64,000 bases of DNA, from assembly GCA_963784675.1 (NCBI GenBank), contig CAWASE010000012.1:1-64000 (forward strand), written 5' to 3'. This document shows, piece by piece, positions 17,555 to 25,362 of this stretch (the stretch's first letter is position 1; every line of letters starts with the position of its first letter). The position numbers and the translations under genes are program-made. Origin of the DNA: SCTD01 sp963784675. Its GTDB lineage: Bacteria > Actinomycetota > Actinomycetes > Mycobacteriales > SCTD01. The notes below the pieces were generated by a model. The model searched no databases, was not told where the DNA came from, and saw nothing but the letters and a program-made list of their open reading frames with translations.

Positions 17555-17742
17555 CCGAGGAGGGTGGCCTACCTCGGTGCGCGGGCGCGCCGGAGCAGAG
17601 GCCCACGCCCCAGAGCGGTCAGTGTACGGCGTCGCGCCGTCCCGGCCAACCAGCCGCCTGCCACCGCCCGCCCGGCACCCCTGCGGCCGCCCCCGGCACC
17701 CCCGGCACGCGTGCGCTTGCGCTGGTCCGCGACCATGGTGGC

Positions 17743-18978
17743 ATGACGACCACGACCCCGCCCCCGTCCGGCAGCCCGTCCCGTCGCGTCTCGGCCCGCA
17801 TCGGCGCCATCGCGGAGTCGGCCACGCTCGCCGTCGACGCCAAGGCCAAGGCCAAGAAGGCCGCCGGCGAGGACGTCGTCGGCTTCGGCGCCGGCGAGCC
17901 GGACTTCCCCACCCCCGCGGCGATCGTGGCCGCGGCGGAGAAGGCCTGCTCGGACCCCCGCAACCACCGCTACACCCCCGCCGGCGGGCTGCCCGAGCTC
18001 AAGGCGGCCATCGCCGACAAGACGGTGCGCGACAGCGGCTACTCCGTCGGCGCGGCGCAGGTGCTCGTCACCAACGGCGGCAAGCAGGCCGTCTACCAGG
18101 CCTTCGCGACCCTGTTGGACCCGGGCGACGAGGTGCTGCTGCCGGCGCCGTACTGGACCACCTACCCGGAGGCCGTCAAGCTCGCAGGCGGGGTACCCGT
18201 CGACGTCGTGACGACGGAGGAGCAGGGCTACCGGGTCACCGTCGAGCAGCTGGAGGCGGCCCGGACCGAGCGCACCAAGGTGCTGCTGTGGTGCTCCCCG
18301 TCCAACCCCACGGGGGCGGTGGCCTCGCCGGAGGAGGTCGAGGCGGTCGGCCGCTGGGCGCTGGAGCACGGGATCTGGGTCGTCGCCGACGAGATCTACG
18401 AGCACCTGGTCTACGGCGACGCCGAGCACGTCTCGATGCCGGTGGTCGTGCCCGAGCTGGCCGACACCTGCGTGGTCGTGAACGGCGTCGCGAAGACCTA
18501 CGCGATGACCGGCTGGCGCGTCGGCTGGCTGATCGGGCCCGCCGACGTCGTGAAGGCCGCCACGAACCTGCAGTCGCACGCGACGTCCAACGTCAGCAAC
18601 GTCGCGCAGGTGGCGGCCGTGGAGGCGCTGTCCGGCGACCTGGCCGCGGTCGCGCAGATGCGGGAGGCCTTCGACCGGCGTCGGCGCACGATGGTGGCCA
18701 TGCTCGACGCGATCCCCGGGGTGAGCTGCCCGGAGCCAGAGGGCGCATTCTACTGCTACCCGTCGGTCAAGGGCGTGCTCGGGAAGACGCTGCGCGGGGT
18801 GCAGGTCACCAGCAGCGCGCAGCTGGCCGAGCTGGTGCTCGACGAGGTGGGCGTGGCCGTCGTGCCCGGTGAGGCGTTCGGGACGCCTGGCTACTTCCGG
18901 CTGTCGTACGCCCTCGGCGACGACGACCTGGTCAAGGGCGTGCAGCGGCTCGCCGACCTGCTGGCCGAGGCGCGGTAG
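17743..18978 (+). CDS. Class I aminotransferase, aspartate-type
   Basis: A 411-residue PLP enzyme of the AspC/AAT fold type I family. Visible are GAGEPDFPTP near residue 50, the SNPTG loop (187-191), VVADEIYEHLVYG (Asp and Tyr contacting PLP) and the PLP lysine in NGVAKTYAMTGWRVGW (Lys251). It likely interconverts aspartate/oxaloacetate and glutamate/2-oxoglutarate, though related prephenate or aromatic aminotransferases look alike. The ATG at 17743 is taken; the longer frame runs back through tRNA-Trp. It is divergent from the tRNA-secE operon, and in related genomes an aspC-like gene sits at this place. Confidence 0.88.
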   Translation: MTTTTPPPSGSPSRRVSARIGAIAESATLAVDAKAKAKKAAGEDVVGFGAGEPDFPTPAAIVAAAEKACSDPRNHRYTPAGGLPELKAAIADKTVRDSGYSVGAAQVLVTNGGKQAVYQAFATLLDPGDEVLLPAPYWTTYPEAVKLAGGVPVDVVTTEEQGYRVTVEQLEAARTERTKVLLWCSPSNPTGAVASPEEVEAVGRWALEHGIWVVADEIYEHLVYGDAEHVSMPVVVPELADTCVVVNGVAKTYAMTGWRVGWLIGPADVVKAATNLQSHATSNVSNVAQVAAVEALSGDLAAVAQMREAFDRRRRTMVAMLDAIPGVSCPEPEGAFYCYPSVKGVLGKTLRGVQVTSSAQLAELVLDEVGVAVVPGEAFGTPGYFRLSYALGDDDLVKGVQRLADLLAEAR

Positions 18979-18991
18979 TCCCGGCCGCGCG

Positions 18992-19913
18992 TCAGGGCGA
19001 GCCGACCGGCACCTGAGCGCGAGCGGAGCGCCGGCCGAAGCCCGCGCGGCGCGGCTCCGGAACGCAGGCCAGCTCAGCGCGGACCGCCTCCCGGCCGGCG
19101 GCGTAGCCGGCCTGCATCAGGCGCGCGGTCTGGCTGAAGTCGCGCAGCTCGAGCCGTCCGACGTCGACCGCCGGCAGACGCACGACGCGCTGCTGCGGTC
19201 GCTCGGCCTCGCCGCCGCGGTCCAGGTGCGAGCGGCTGATGGCAAAGGCCAGCAGCAGCACGTCCAGCGCCGTCATCCGCTCGTCGCGCCGGCCGAGAGC
19301 GCCGCCGGTGACGTCGATGACCCAGGTGCGGGTCGCGCCGAGGTCCAGGGCGCGGGTCACCGGCACGGGACAGGTCACTCCGCCGTCGACGTGCAGGCTG
19401 TCGCCGAGCGCGACGGGCGCGAACACCGCGGGCAGGCAGGCGCTGGCGGTGAGCACCTGGACGGGGTCGCCGGTGCGCCACCAGTGCGGCAGGCCGGTCA
19501 GCAGGTCGGTCGTGACGACCTCGCACGGCACCGCGGTGTCGCCGAGGTCCTGCAGCGGGACCCAGGTGCGGACGAGCCTGCGCAGCGCTCTGGCTGCTGT
19601 AGAGGTGGTCCTCGCGCCGGACAGCCGCGGCGAGCACGGAGGTGCCCATGCGGCCCGGTCCGAAGACGTCGTTGCGTCCCAGGCCGCGCCAGACGCGCTC
19701 CAGCTCGCCGACCCGCTCCGGGGTCGGGTCGGTGGCGACGAAGGCGGCGTTGAGCGCGCCGACCGAGCAGCCGACGAACAGGTCCGGACGGATGCCCGCG
19801 TCGAACAACGCGCGCAGCGCTCCTACCTGGACGGCGCCCAGGCTGCCGCCGCCCGACAGGACGACGGCTTCGCGGATCGCGGCGGGCTGCTGGCGACGCG
19901 GCGGCTGTGACAT
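18992..19913 (-). CDS. Patatin-like phospholipase (frameshift near 19590)
   Basis: A patatin-family lipid acyl hydrolase of about 306 residues. The N-terminus has the oxyanion loop SGGGSLGAVQVGAL and nucleophile elbow GCSVGALNAA (GxSxG, Ser about 50). The downstream part has VDGGV, supplying the Asp of the Ser-Asp dyad. The two halves are in different frames, joined where LYSSQ should continue into ALRRLVRTWVPL; one surplus base near 19590 explains it. No signal peptide is seen. It converges with the aminotransferase gene with only 13 bases between them. Confidence 0.75.
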
Positions 19914-20024
19914 GGCGGCCTCCCTGCGAGGGCGGTCCCGTGCGGGCCGCGCCTGTCTGATCGGTGTCGGCCGGACCGGCGCAGCCCTGGATGGCCCGAA
20001 ATGATCAGCCCGGCAGGCAGCGCG

Positions 20025-20954
20025 TCAGCGGGGCAGGCGCAGCTCGTCCCGGTTCCGGAAGCGCTGCAGGAAGCGGTCGTAGGTCTTCTTGGACTCCTTC
20101 TCGCGCATCACCGGGTCGCTGTCGTGGTAGCCGCGGTGCCGGTCCTGGCGCACCGGCAGGTCCAGCGCGACCAGCGAGCCCACCCCGGCCTCGCGCAGGA
20201 GGAAGGACCACTCCATGTCGGCGTTGCGGTAGAAGCGGGCCTTGGGCGGCAGCGGCACCTGCGCGGCGGCGGAGCGGCGCACGGCGAACAGGTAGCCCAG
20301 CAGCGCCTCGACCTCGCCCGGGCCGGCGTCGACGAACTCCAGCCAGCCGTCGGCGACGTCCACGCCGCGCCAGCCCGCGCCGGCCACGGCCGGGTCGTCG
20401 AAGGCGGCCAGCAGCGGGGTGAGGGCGTCACCCTCCAGCACGGTGCTCGGGTCCAGCAGGACGTGCACGGCGGCGGTGTCGGCGGCCAGCATCGCCTGGC
20501 GCGCGGCGCTCCAGCCGGCGGCCCGCTCGACGTGCAGCTCTTCGACCCGGCCGGGGTGCTGCTCGGCGAGCTCGTGCACGACGGCGCCCGCGTCGGCGCT
20601 GCCGTTGTCCAGCAGCAGCACCACGACGTCGTCGGGTGCGTGCTGCACGACCGCCTCGACGCAGGTGCGCAGGTCGTCGGGCCACCCCTCGACCAGCACG
20701 CCGACGGTGCAGCGACGGCCGTCGGGCTCGGCGGTGCGGTCGGGCAGGTCACGGACGTCGGTGACGACGTCGTAGGGCGGTCGCGGCACCAGCTGCTGAC
20801 CGTCGGCGGTGTCGCGGACCAGCCAGCCGGCGGCGGCGATCTCGTCGCGCAGCCGGTCGCTGGCGGCGAAGTCCTTCTCGGCACGAGCGGTGGCGCGCTG
20901 CTGCGCCTGGGCGGTGACCTCGGCGGGTGGGGCGGAGGGGGAATCGGCAGGCAT
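20025..20954 (-). CDS. Family 2-like glycosyltransferase with CysRS-tail-like N-terminus
   Basis: This 309-residue protein has two parts. Residues about 18-55 (TARAEKDFAASDRLRDEIAA, then GWLVRDTADGQQLVPR) closely resemble the C-terminal tail of cysteinyl-tRNA synthetase. The rest resembles a GT-A glycosyltransferase (VGVLVEGWPDDLRTCVEAVV, VVLLLDNGSAD, HVLLDPSTVLEGDAL, ADMEWSFLLREAG) with the DNGS and acidic catalytic-type motifs in order. The ATG at 20954 is used; the frame upstream is a shadow of the next gene. Donor and acceptor are unknown. No membrane segments are evident. Confidence 0.7.
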   Translation of the reverse strand: MPADSPSAPPAEVTAQAQQRATARAEKDFAASDRLRDEIAAAGWLVRDTADGQQLVPRPPYDVVTDVRDLPDRTAEPDGRRCTVGVLVEGWPDDLRTCVEAVVQHAPDDVVVLLLDNGSADAGAVVHELAEQHPGRVEELHVERAAGWSAARQAMLAADTAAVHVLLDPSTVLEGDALTPLLAAFDDPAVAGAGWRGVDVADGWLEFVDAGPGEVEALLGYLFAVRRSAAAQVPLPPKARFYRNADMEWSFLLREAGVGSLVALDLPVRQDRHRGYHDSDPVMREKESKKTYDRFLQRFRNRDELRLPR

Positions 20955-21016
20955 GGCGGGCACGGTAGCCGCGCCGGAGGGCTCGGGCGCTCTCGCCCAG
21001 GCCCTGTGCCCCTGGC

Positions 21017-22528
21017 TCAGCGAAGGCGCGCCCGAAGGGCCTTGCGGTCGGTCTTCAGGACGCTGGTGAGCGGGATGTCGTCGACGACGTGCACCTCGCG
21101 CGGGTACTTCGCCGCCGACAGGTGCAGCCGGGAGTAGGCGACGAGCTCGTCGGGCGTCACAGCGGCACCCTCGGCGAGGGAGACGAACGCCACGATCTCC
21201 TCGCCGACCTTGGCGTCCGGTCGGCCGACCACGGCCGCCCCGGTGATCTGCGGGTGGGCCAGCAGCACGTCCTCGACGTCGCGCGGATAGACGTTGAAGC
21301 CGTTGCGGATGACGAGGTCCTTGATGCGGTCGACGACGTACAGGTAGCCGTCGTCGTCCAGGTGCCCGACGTCGCCGGTGTGCAGCCAGCCGTCGCGGAC
21401 GGCCTGCGCGGTCTCCTCCGGGGCGTTCCAGTAGCCGGTCATGACGACGGGGCCGCGGACGCAGATCTCGCCGTCGTCCCCGGCCGGGAGCAGGCCGCCC
21501 TCCGGTCCGACGATCTTCACCTCGACACCTTCGACCGGGCGACCCACCGACCCCATCCGGCGCTCGTCGGCAGGCTGCGCGCTGACCAGCGCGCTGGTCT
21601 CGGTGCAGCCGTAACCCTCGCGCACCTCGACGCCGGGCACCCGTCGTTCGAGCTCGAGCGCCACCTCGACGGCCAGCGGGGCACCACCGCTGGACAACCG
21701 CTCCAGGCTGGAGAGGTCGCGCTCCTCCAGCGGTTGCGTCAGCAGCATCTGGATCATCGACGGCACCAGCGCTGCTGCCTGGATGCGCTCGGCCTCGACG
21801 AGGTCGAGGAAGCCGGCGGGGTGGAACCACCGCATGAGCACCGTCGAGCTGGGCTCGGTGACGTGCAGGCCCGCACAGACGACCAGCAGCCCGTAGGCGT
21901 GCGCCATCGGCAGCGGCAACAGGTTGCGGACCCGTCCGGGCGAGCGCGAGACGACCGCCGCCGCCGCGCCGGAGGCGTCCAGGCCCGCGTGCGTCAGCGC
22001 GACGCCCTTGCTGCGGCCGGTGGTGCCGCCGGTGTAGAGCAGCGCCGCGAGGTCCTCGGGCGCGCGGTCGGCGATCGGGGCGGGGTCGCCTGACTCGAGC
22101 TCTTCCCAGGTGAGGACACCCTCGGCCTGGCCCTCGACGAGCACGACGGGGACCCCCGCGCCCGCCGCCTGCACCTTCGGCAGGAACTGCGGCGTCGTGA
22201 CGACCGCGACGGCGCCGGAGTCGGCGAACACGTGCCGCAGCTCGTCCTCCGACAGCAGGAACAGCACCGGCGTGACGACGGCGCCGAGCCGCCACAGGGC
22301 CGAGTAGGCCAGCGTGACCTCGGGGCAGTTGGCCATGCACAGCACCACGCGGTCGCCCGGCCGCACCCCGAGCGCGGCGAACCCCGACGCCGCCCGGGCG
22401 GCTCGCGCCGCGAGCTCGCCCGAGCTCTGCCACACGTCCTCGAAGAGCAGGCTGGGGTGGTCACCCAGCCGCTCGAGAGCCTGCTCAGCACGGCGGGCCA
22501 GAGTGGTCGGGACGAACAGGTCGGTCAT
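21017..22528 (-). CDS. AMP-dependent acyl-CoA synthetase/ligase
   Basis: A 503-residue ANL-superfamily enzyme that activates a carboxylic acid to an acyl-adenylate and then a thioester. Motifs in order are the P-loop LLYTGGTTGRSKGVALTH, EGYGCTETSAL, GEICVRGPVVMTGYWN, DGWLHTGDVGHLDDDGYLYVVDRIKDLVIRNGFNVYP hinge, and the C-terminal lysine in LKTDRKALR. A fatty or aromatic acid substrate is likely. It lies just downstream of hadB on the same strand, so a link to fatty acyl metabolism is plausible. Confidence 0.85.
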   Translation of the reverse strand: MTDLFVPTTLARRAEQALERLGDHPSLLFEDVWQSSGELAARAARAASGFAALGVRPGDRVVLCMANCPEVTLAYSALWRLGAVVTPVLFLLSEDELRHVFADSGAVAVVTTPQFLPKVQAAGAGVPVVLVEGQAEGVLTWEELESGDPAPIADRAPEDLAALLYTGGTTGRSKGVALTHAGLDASGAAAAVVSRSPGRVRNLLPLPMAHAYGLLVVCAGLHVTEPSSTVLMRWFHPAGFLDLVEAERIQAAALVPSMIQMLLTQPLEERDLSSLERLSSGGAPLAVEVALELERRVPGVEVREGYGCTETSALVSAQPADERRMGSVGRPVEGVEVKIVGPEGGLLPAGDDGEICVRGPVVMTGYWNAPEETAQAVRDGWLHTGDVGHLDDDGYLYVVDRIKDLVIRNGFNVYPRDVEDVLLAHPQITGAAVVGRPDAKVGEEIVAFVSLAEGAAVTPDELVAYSRLHLSAAKYPREVHVVDDIPLTSVLKTDRKALRARLR

Positions 22529-22583
22529 GGGCTCCCCGCGGTGGTGTGCGTCACGTCCAGGCCCGTCCGACCGTACGCGTCGT

Positions 22584-23012
22584 TCAGGCCAGGCGGACGA
22601 CCGCCCGCGCCTGCGAGAGCACCTTGCCGTCGCCGACCCGGGCGGTGACGGCGACGACGACCTGGTTGTCCTCGAGCTTCTCCTCGACGACGCCGGAGAC
22701 CTCCAGCGTCGCGCCCTGGTCGTCGTCCTCCACCACGACCGGACGGCTGAAGCGCACGCCGTAGGACACGACCGCTCCCGGGTCCCCGACCCAGTCGGTG
22801 ACGACGCGACCGGCGGTGGCCATCGTCAGCATGCCGTGGGCGATGACGTTGGGCAGACCGACGGCCTTGGCCACCCGCTCGTTCCAGTGGATGATGTTGA
22901 AGTCGCCGCTGGCCCCGGCGTAGCGCACGAGGTCGGCCCGCTGCAGGGTGAACTGCTGGCTCGGCAGCTCGGCGCCGACCTCGACGTCGGCGTACCTCGG
23001 GGTGCTCACCAT
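22584..23012 (-). CDS. hadB: HadB-like MaoC dehydratase subunit
   Basis: A 142-residue hotdog protein with the hydratase-2 motif in YAGASGDFNIIHWNERVAKAVG, where the Asp and His are the catalytic pair, followed by VIAHGMLTMATAGRVV. With HadA it forms the (3R)-hydroxyacyl-ACP dehydratase of the FAS-II type cycle. ATG at 23012 is one base after the hadA stop and has GGAG upstream. The order rpmG-hadA-hadB matches mycobacteria; no hadC is present here. Confidence 0.88.
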   Translation of the reverse strand: MVSTPRYADVEVGAELPSQQFTLQRADLVRYAGASGDFNIIHWNERVAKAVGLPNVIAHGMLTMATAGRVVTDWVGDPGAVVSYGVRFSRPVVVEDDDQGATLEVSGVVEEKLEDNQVVVAVTARVGDGKVLSQARAVVRLA

Positions 23013-23013
23013 C

Positions 23014-23472
23014 TCAGGACTCCTTCTCGGGTGCCGTACCGCGGCTGACGATGGTGTTGGTGGCGGTGGCGACGTGCTCGCCGCCGCAGCGCACCTCGGT
23101 GACGAGCTGCATGAGCTCGTTGCGGCCGGCCGCGCGGATGTCGGCGATGCGGGTCTCGGAGTCCAGGGCGTCGCCGGCACAGATCGGGCGGTGCAGCTCG
23201 AACTTCTGCTCACCGTGCACGACGAGGGCGTAGTTCAACCCGAGCGCCGGGTCGTGCAGGAAGCCGGTGGCGCCGGCGGTGCCGAGCGTGATCAGGAAGG
23301 TCGGCGGGGCGACGACGTCACGGTGGCCGGCGGCCTGGGCGGCAGCCCGGTCGTGGTAGATCGGGTTGTCGTCGCCGAGGGCGGTGGCGAAGCGGCGGAT
23401 GTCACCTCGCGTGACCTCGAAGGGCTCGGTCGAGCCCGTGCTCCGCCCGATGAAGTCTGGGTTCAGTGGCAT
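23014..23472 (-). CDS. hadA: HadA-like MaoC dehydratase subunit
   Basis: A 152-residue single hotdog domain (FAS1-like dehydratase, MaoC_dehydrat_N type): MPLNPDFIGRSTGSTEPFEVT, IRRFATALGDDNPIYHD and APPTFLITLG. It lacks the full Asp/His catalytic motif, as expected of the substrate-binding partner to HadB. The start at 23472 is the family start; an upstream in-frame Met lacks support. No clear Shine-Dalgarno is seen. A strong terminator separates it from rpmG, so it needs its own promoter in the 48 bases upstream. Confidence 0.85.
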   Translation of the reverse strand: MPLNPDFIGRSTGSTEPFEVTRGDIRRFATALGDDNPIYHDRAAAQAAGHRDVVAPPTFLITLGTAGATGFLHDPALGLNYALVVHGEQKFELHRPICAGDALDSETRIADIRAAGRNELMQLVTEVRCGGEHVATATNTIVSRGTAPEKES

Positions 23473-23519
23473 GGCCGGACGGTACTGCAACCTGTTCCAC
23501 CTGGGCCAGGCGCCCCGAA

Positions 23520-23562
23520 CAGCACGACGGCCGGTCCCCCGCGGGGGAACCGGCCGGTGCTG
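23520..23562 (-). terminator. rpmG terminator hairpin
   Basis: A long interrupted stem pairs CAGCAC/GTGCTG, GGCCGGT/ACCGGCC and CCCCC/GGGGG, starting 14 bases past the rpmG stop. It shares CAGCACGACGGCCGG with the rplA terminator. Confidence 0.75.
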
Positions 23563-23575
23563 AGCGGACTGCGGG

Positions 23576-23740
23576 TCAGCGCGTCTCGCGGTGGTCGGTG
23601 TGCTGCCGACACGTCGGGCAGAACTTCTTCAGGTCCATGCGGTCCGGGTCGTTGCGCCGGTTCTTCTTGGTGATGTAGTTGCGGTTCTTGCAGACCTGGC
23701 AGGCCATCGTGATCTTCGGGCGGACATCGGTGGCTGCCAT
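23576..23740 (-). CDS. rpmG: 50S ribosomal protein L33, zinc-binding form
   Basis: A 54-residue L33 found by direct translation, MAATDVRPKITMACQVCKNR and onward to RQHTDHRETR. Cysteines at 14, 17, 41 and 44 form two CxxC pairs, so this is the C+ (zinc-ribbon) paralogue that is normally expressed when zinc is available. It follows tRNA-Thr and tRNA-Met on the same strand and precedes hadAB, a conserved actinobacterial neighbourhood. Confidence 0.95.
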   Translation of the reverse strand: MAATDVRPKITMACQVCKNRNYITKKNRRNDPDRMDLKKFCPTCRQHTDHRETR

Positions 23741-23844
23741 GCGGGTGGGCCTGCTCTCTCATCAACACGAAACTGGGATCATCACGAACCTGGGACATGC
23801 TACTCGTCGGGCCGGAGTGCGGTCCGGGTGCAGCGATGACGGTG

Positions 23845-23917
23845 TAGCGATGACCGGACTTGAACCGGTGACACAGCGATTATGAGTCGCTTGCTCTGCC
23901 AACTGAGCTACACCGCC
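23845..23917 (-). tRNA. tRNA-Met (CAT)
   Basis: A 73-base cloverleaf: acceptor GGCGGTG with CATCGCT (two G-U pairs), D-stem GCTC/GAGC, anticodon stem GCGA/TCGC around CTCATAA with anticodon CAT, and T-loop TTCAAGT. The standard first acceptor pair region and location fit the elongator form. Discriminator is A; CCA is not encoded. Confidence 0.93.
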
Positions 23918-23949
23918 GGGAAAACCACCCGCCGGGGCGGGTGGAGCAG

Positions 23950-24022
23950 AGCCCCCTTACGGAATCGAACCGTAGACCTTCTCCTTACCATGGAGACGCT
24001 CTGCCGACTGAGCTAAGGGGGC
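23950..24022 (-). tRNA. tRNA-Thr (GGT)
   Basis: A 73-base cloverleaf with acceptor GCCCCCT/AGGGGGC, D-stem GCTC/GAGC, anticodon stem TCTCC/GGAGA around ATGGTAA (anticodon GGT), and T-loop TTCGATT. The discriminator is T and CCA is not encoded. It lies 32 bases upstream of tRNA-Met, probably in one transcript leading to rpmG. Confidence 0.93.
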
Positions 24023-24085
24023 GGCGAAGCAGCGGCAACCCTACCTGATGCCCGGGTCGGGTCGCTCAGGCCCGCACCCAGCTGG

Positions 24086-24114
24086 TTGACGCGACTATTC
24101 ACTCGGTGTAGACA
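24086..24114 (+). promoter_or_regulatory. padR promoter, probably leaderless
   Basis: TTGACG (24086-24091), a 17-base spacer and TAGACA (24109-24114) form a sigma-70-type promoter. The expected start is 24121-24122, exactly at the padR ATG, and no Shine-Dalgarno is present, so the mRNA is probably leaderless. Confidence 0.6.
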
Positions 24115-24121
24115 TCGGGCG

Positions 24122-24676
24122 ATGAGCACCCCTTTGGCGTTGCTGGGCCTGCTGTCGCGCGGCCCCCGGCACGGCTACGACCTCAAGCGCGAGCACGACG
24201 ACCGCTTCCCCTCGGCCAAGCCCCTGGCGTTCGGCCAGGTCTACGCGACGCTGGGCCGGCTGCTGCGCGACGGCCTCGTCGAGGTCTCCGAGCAGCAGGC
24301 CGGCGACGGGCCCGAGCGCACCGTCTACGCCCTCACCGGTCAGGGCCGCACGACGCTGGGCGACTGGGTCAGCGAACCGGAGCCGCCCGCGCCGCACATC
24401 GCCAACGTCCTCTACACCAAGGTGCTGCTGGCCCTGCTCGCCGGCGGCGACGCGCAGGCCTACCTCGACCTGCAGCGCGCCGCGCACCTGGCGCGGATGC
24501 GCGAGCTGACCGAGCAGCGGCGCTGCGCCGCGCTGCCGGAGGCGCTGGCCGCCGACTTCGCCCTGTTCCACCTGGAGGCCGACCTGCGCTGGCTGCAGGT
24601 GACCGCCGACCGGCTCACCGCCCTCACGCACGACGTCGCATCCGTACCCACCACCCCTCAGGGAGTCTCCGCATGA
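24122..24676 (+). CDS. PadR-family transcriptional regulator
   Basis: A 184-residue regulator with the PadR winged helix (LALLGLLSRGPRHGYDLKREHDDRF, QVYATLGRLLRDGLVEVSEQ, YALTGQGR) at about residues 5-80, then a helical dimerisation region like the Vir_act_alpha_C type. It likely represses its own operon and senses a ligand pumped or bound by the downstream ABC system. Its stop overlaps the ABC ATPase start as ATGA. Confidence 0.88.
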   Translation: MSTPLALLGLLSRGPRHGYDLKREHDDRFPSAKPLAFGQVYATLGRLLRDGLVEVSEQQAGDGPERTVYALTGQGRTTLGDWVSEPEPPAPHIANVLYTKVLLALLAGGDAQAYLDLQRAAHLARMRELTEQRRCAALPEALAADFALFHLEADLRWLQVTADRLTALTHDVASVPTTPQGVSA

Positions 24677-25362
24677 CCGCACTGCTCGAGGCGCGCCGCG
24701 TCGTGAAGTCCTTCGGCGCGACGCCGGCGCTGCGCGGCGTCGACCTGTCCGTGGCGGCCGGTGAGGTGCTCGCGGTCCTGGGTGCCTCCGGCTCCGGCAA
24801 GTCGACCCTGCTGCACTGCCTGGCCGGCCTGACCCGTCCGGACGCCGGCGAGGTGCACTACGACGGGCAGCGCCTGGACCAGCTCTCCGACCGCGAGCGC
24901 ACGCGCCTACGCCGCACCGAGATCGGCGTCGTGTTCCAGTACGGCCAGCTCGTCCCCGAGCTCGACGCCGCCGAGAACGTCGCCCTGCCGCTGCTGCTGG
25001 CCCATCGGGGCCGCGGCGAGGCGCTCGCCGCGGCACGCACCTGGCTGGACCGGCTCGGCGTCGGCGACGTCGCGACGCAGCGGCCCGGCCAGCTGTCGGG
25101 CGGGCAGGCGCAACGGGTCGCCGTCGCACGTGCGCTCGTGACCGAGCCGCGGCTGCTGGTCGCCGACGAGCCGACCGGCGCCCTCGACTCGCTGGCCGCC
25201 GAGCAGGTGCTGGAGGTCGTCCTCGGCGTCGCGCGCACGTCCGGGACCACCGTCGTGCTGGTGACGCACGACCTGCGGGTGGCCTCCTACGCCGACCGCG
25301 AGATCGTCCTGCGCGACGGCCAGCCGGCGGCGGCCCGGCCCACGACGTCCGTGCCGGCATGA
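24673..25362 (+). CDS. ABC transporter ATP-binding protein, LolD/MacB type
   Basis: A 229-residue ATPase with Walker A GASGSGKST (37-45), Q-loop FQYGQLVPELDAAENVALPL, signature LSGGQAQRVAVARAL, Walker B LLVADEPTGALD and H-loop VTHD. The length and sequence match the LolD/MacB/FtsE group that pairs with FtsX-type permeases, fitting the next gene. It is coupled to padR and to the permease by four-base overlaps. A role in antimicrobial or envelope-stress export is inferred from the class. Confidence 0.9.
   Translation: MTALLEARRVVKSFGATPALRGVDLSVAAGEVLAVLGASGSGKSTLLHCLAGLTRPDAGEVHYDGQRLDQLSDRERTRLRRTEIGVVFQYGQLVPELDAAENVALPLLLAHRGRGEALAAARTWLDRLGVGDVATQRPGQLSGGQAQRVAVARALVTEPRLLVADEPTGALDSLAAEQVLEVVLGVARTSGTTVVLVTHDLRVASYADREIVLRDGQPAAARPTTSVPA

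Noticed and set aside
20025..22433. An 802-residue fusion of an unknown domain with the glycosyltransferase
   Set aside because: The N-terminal part is a shadow of the acyl-CoA ligase gene; the real start is the ATG at 20954.
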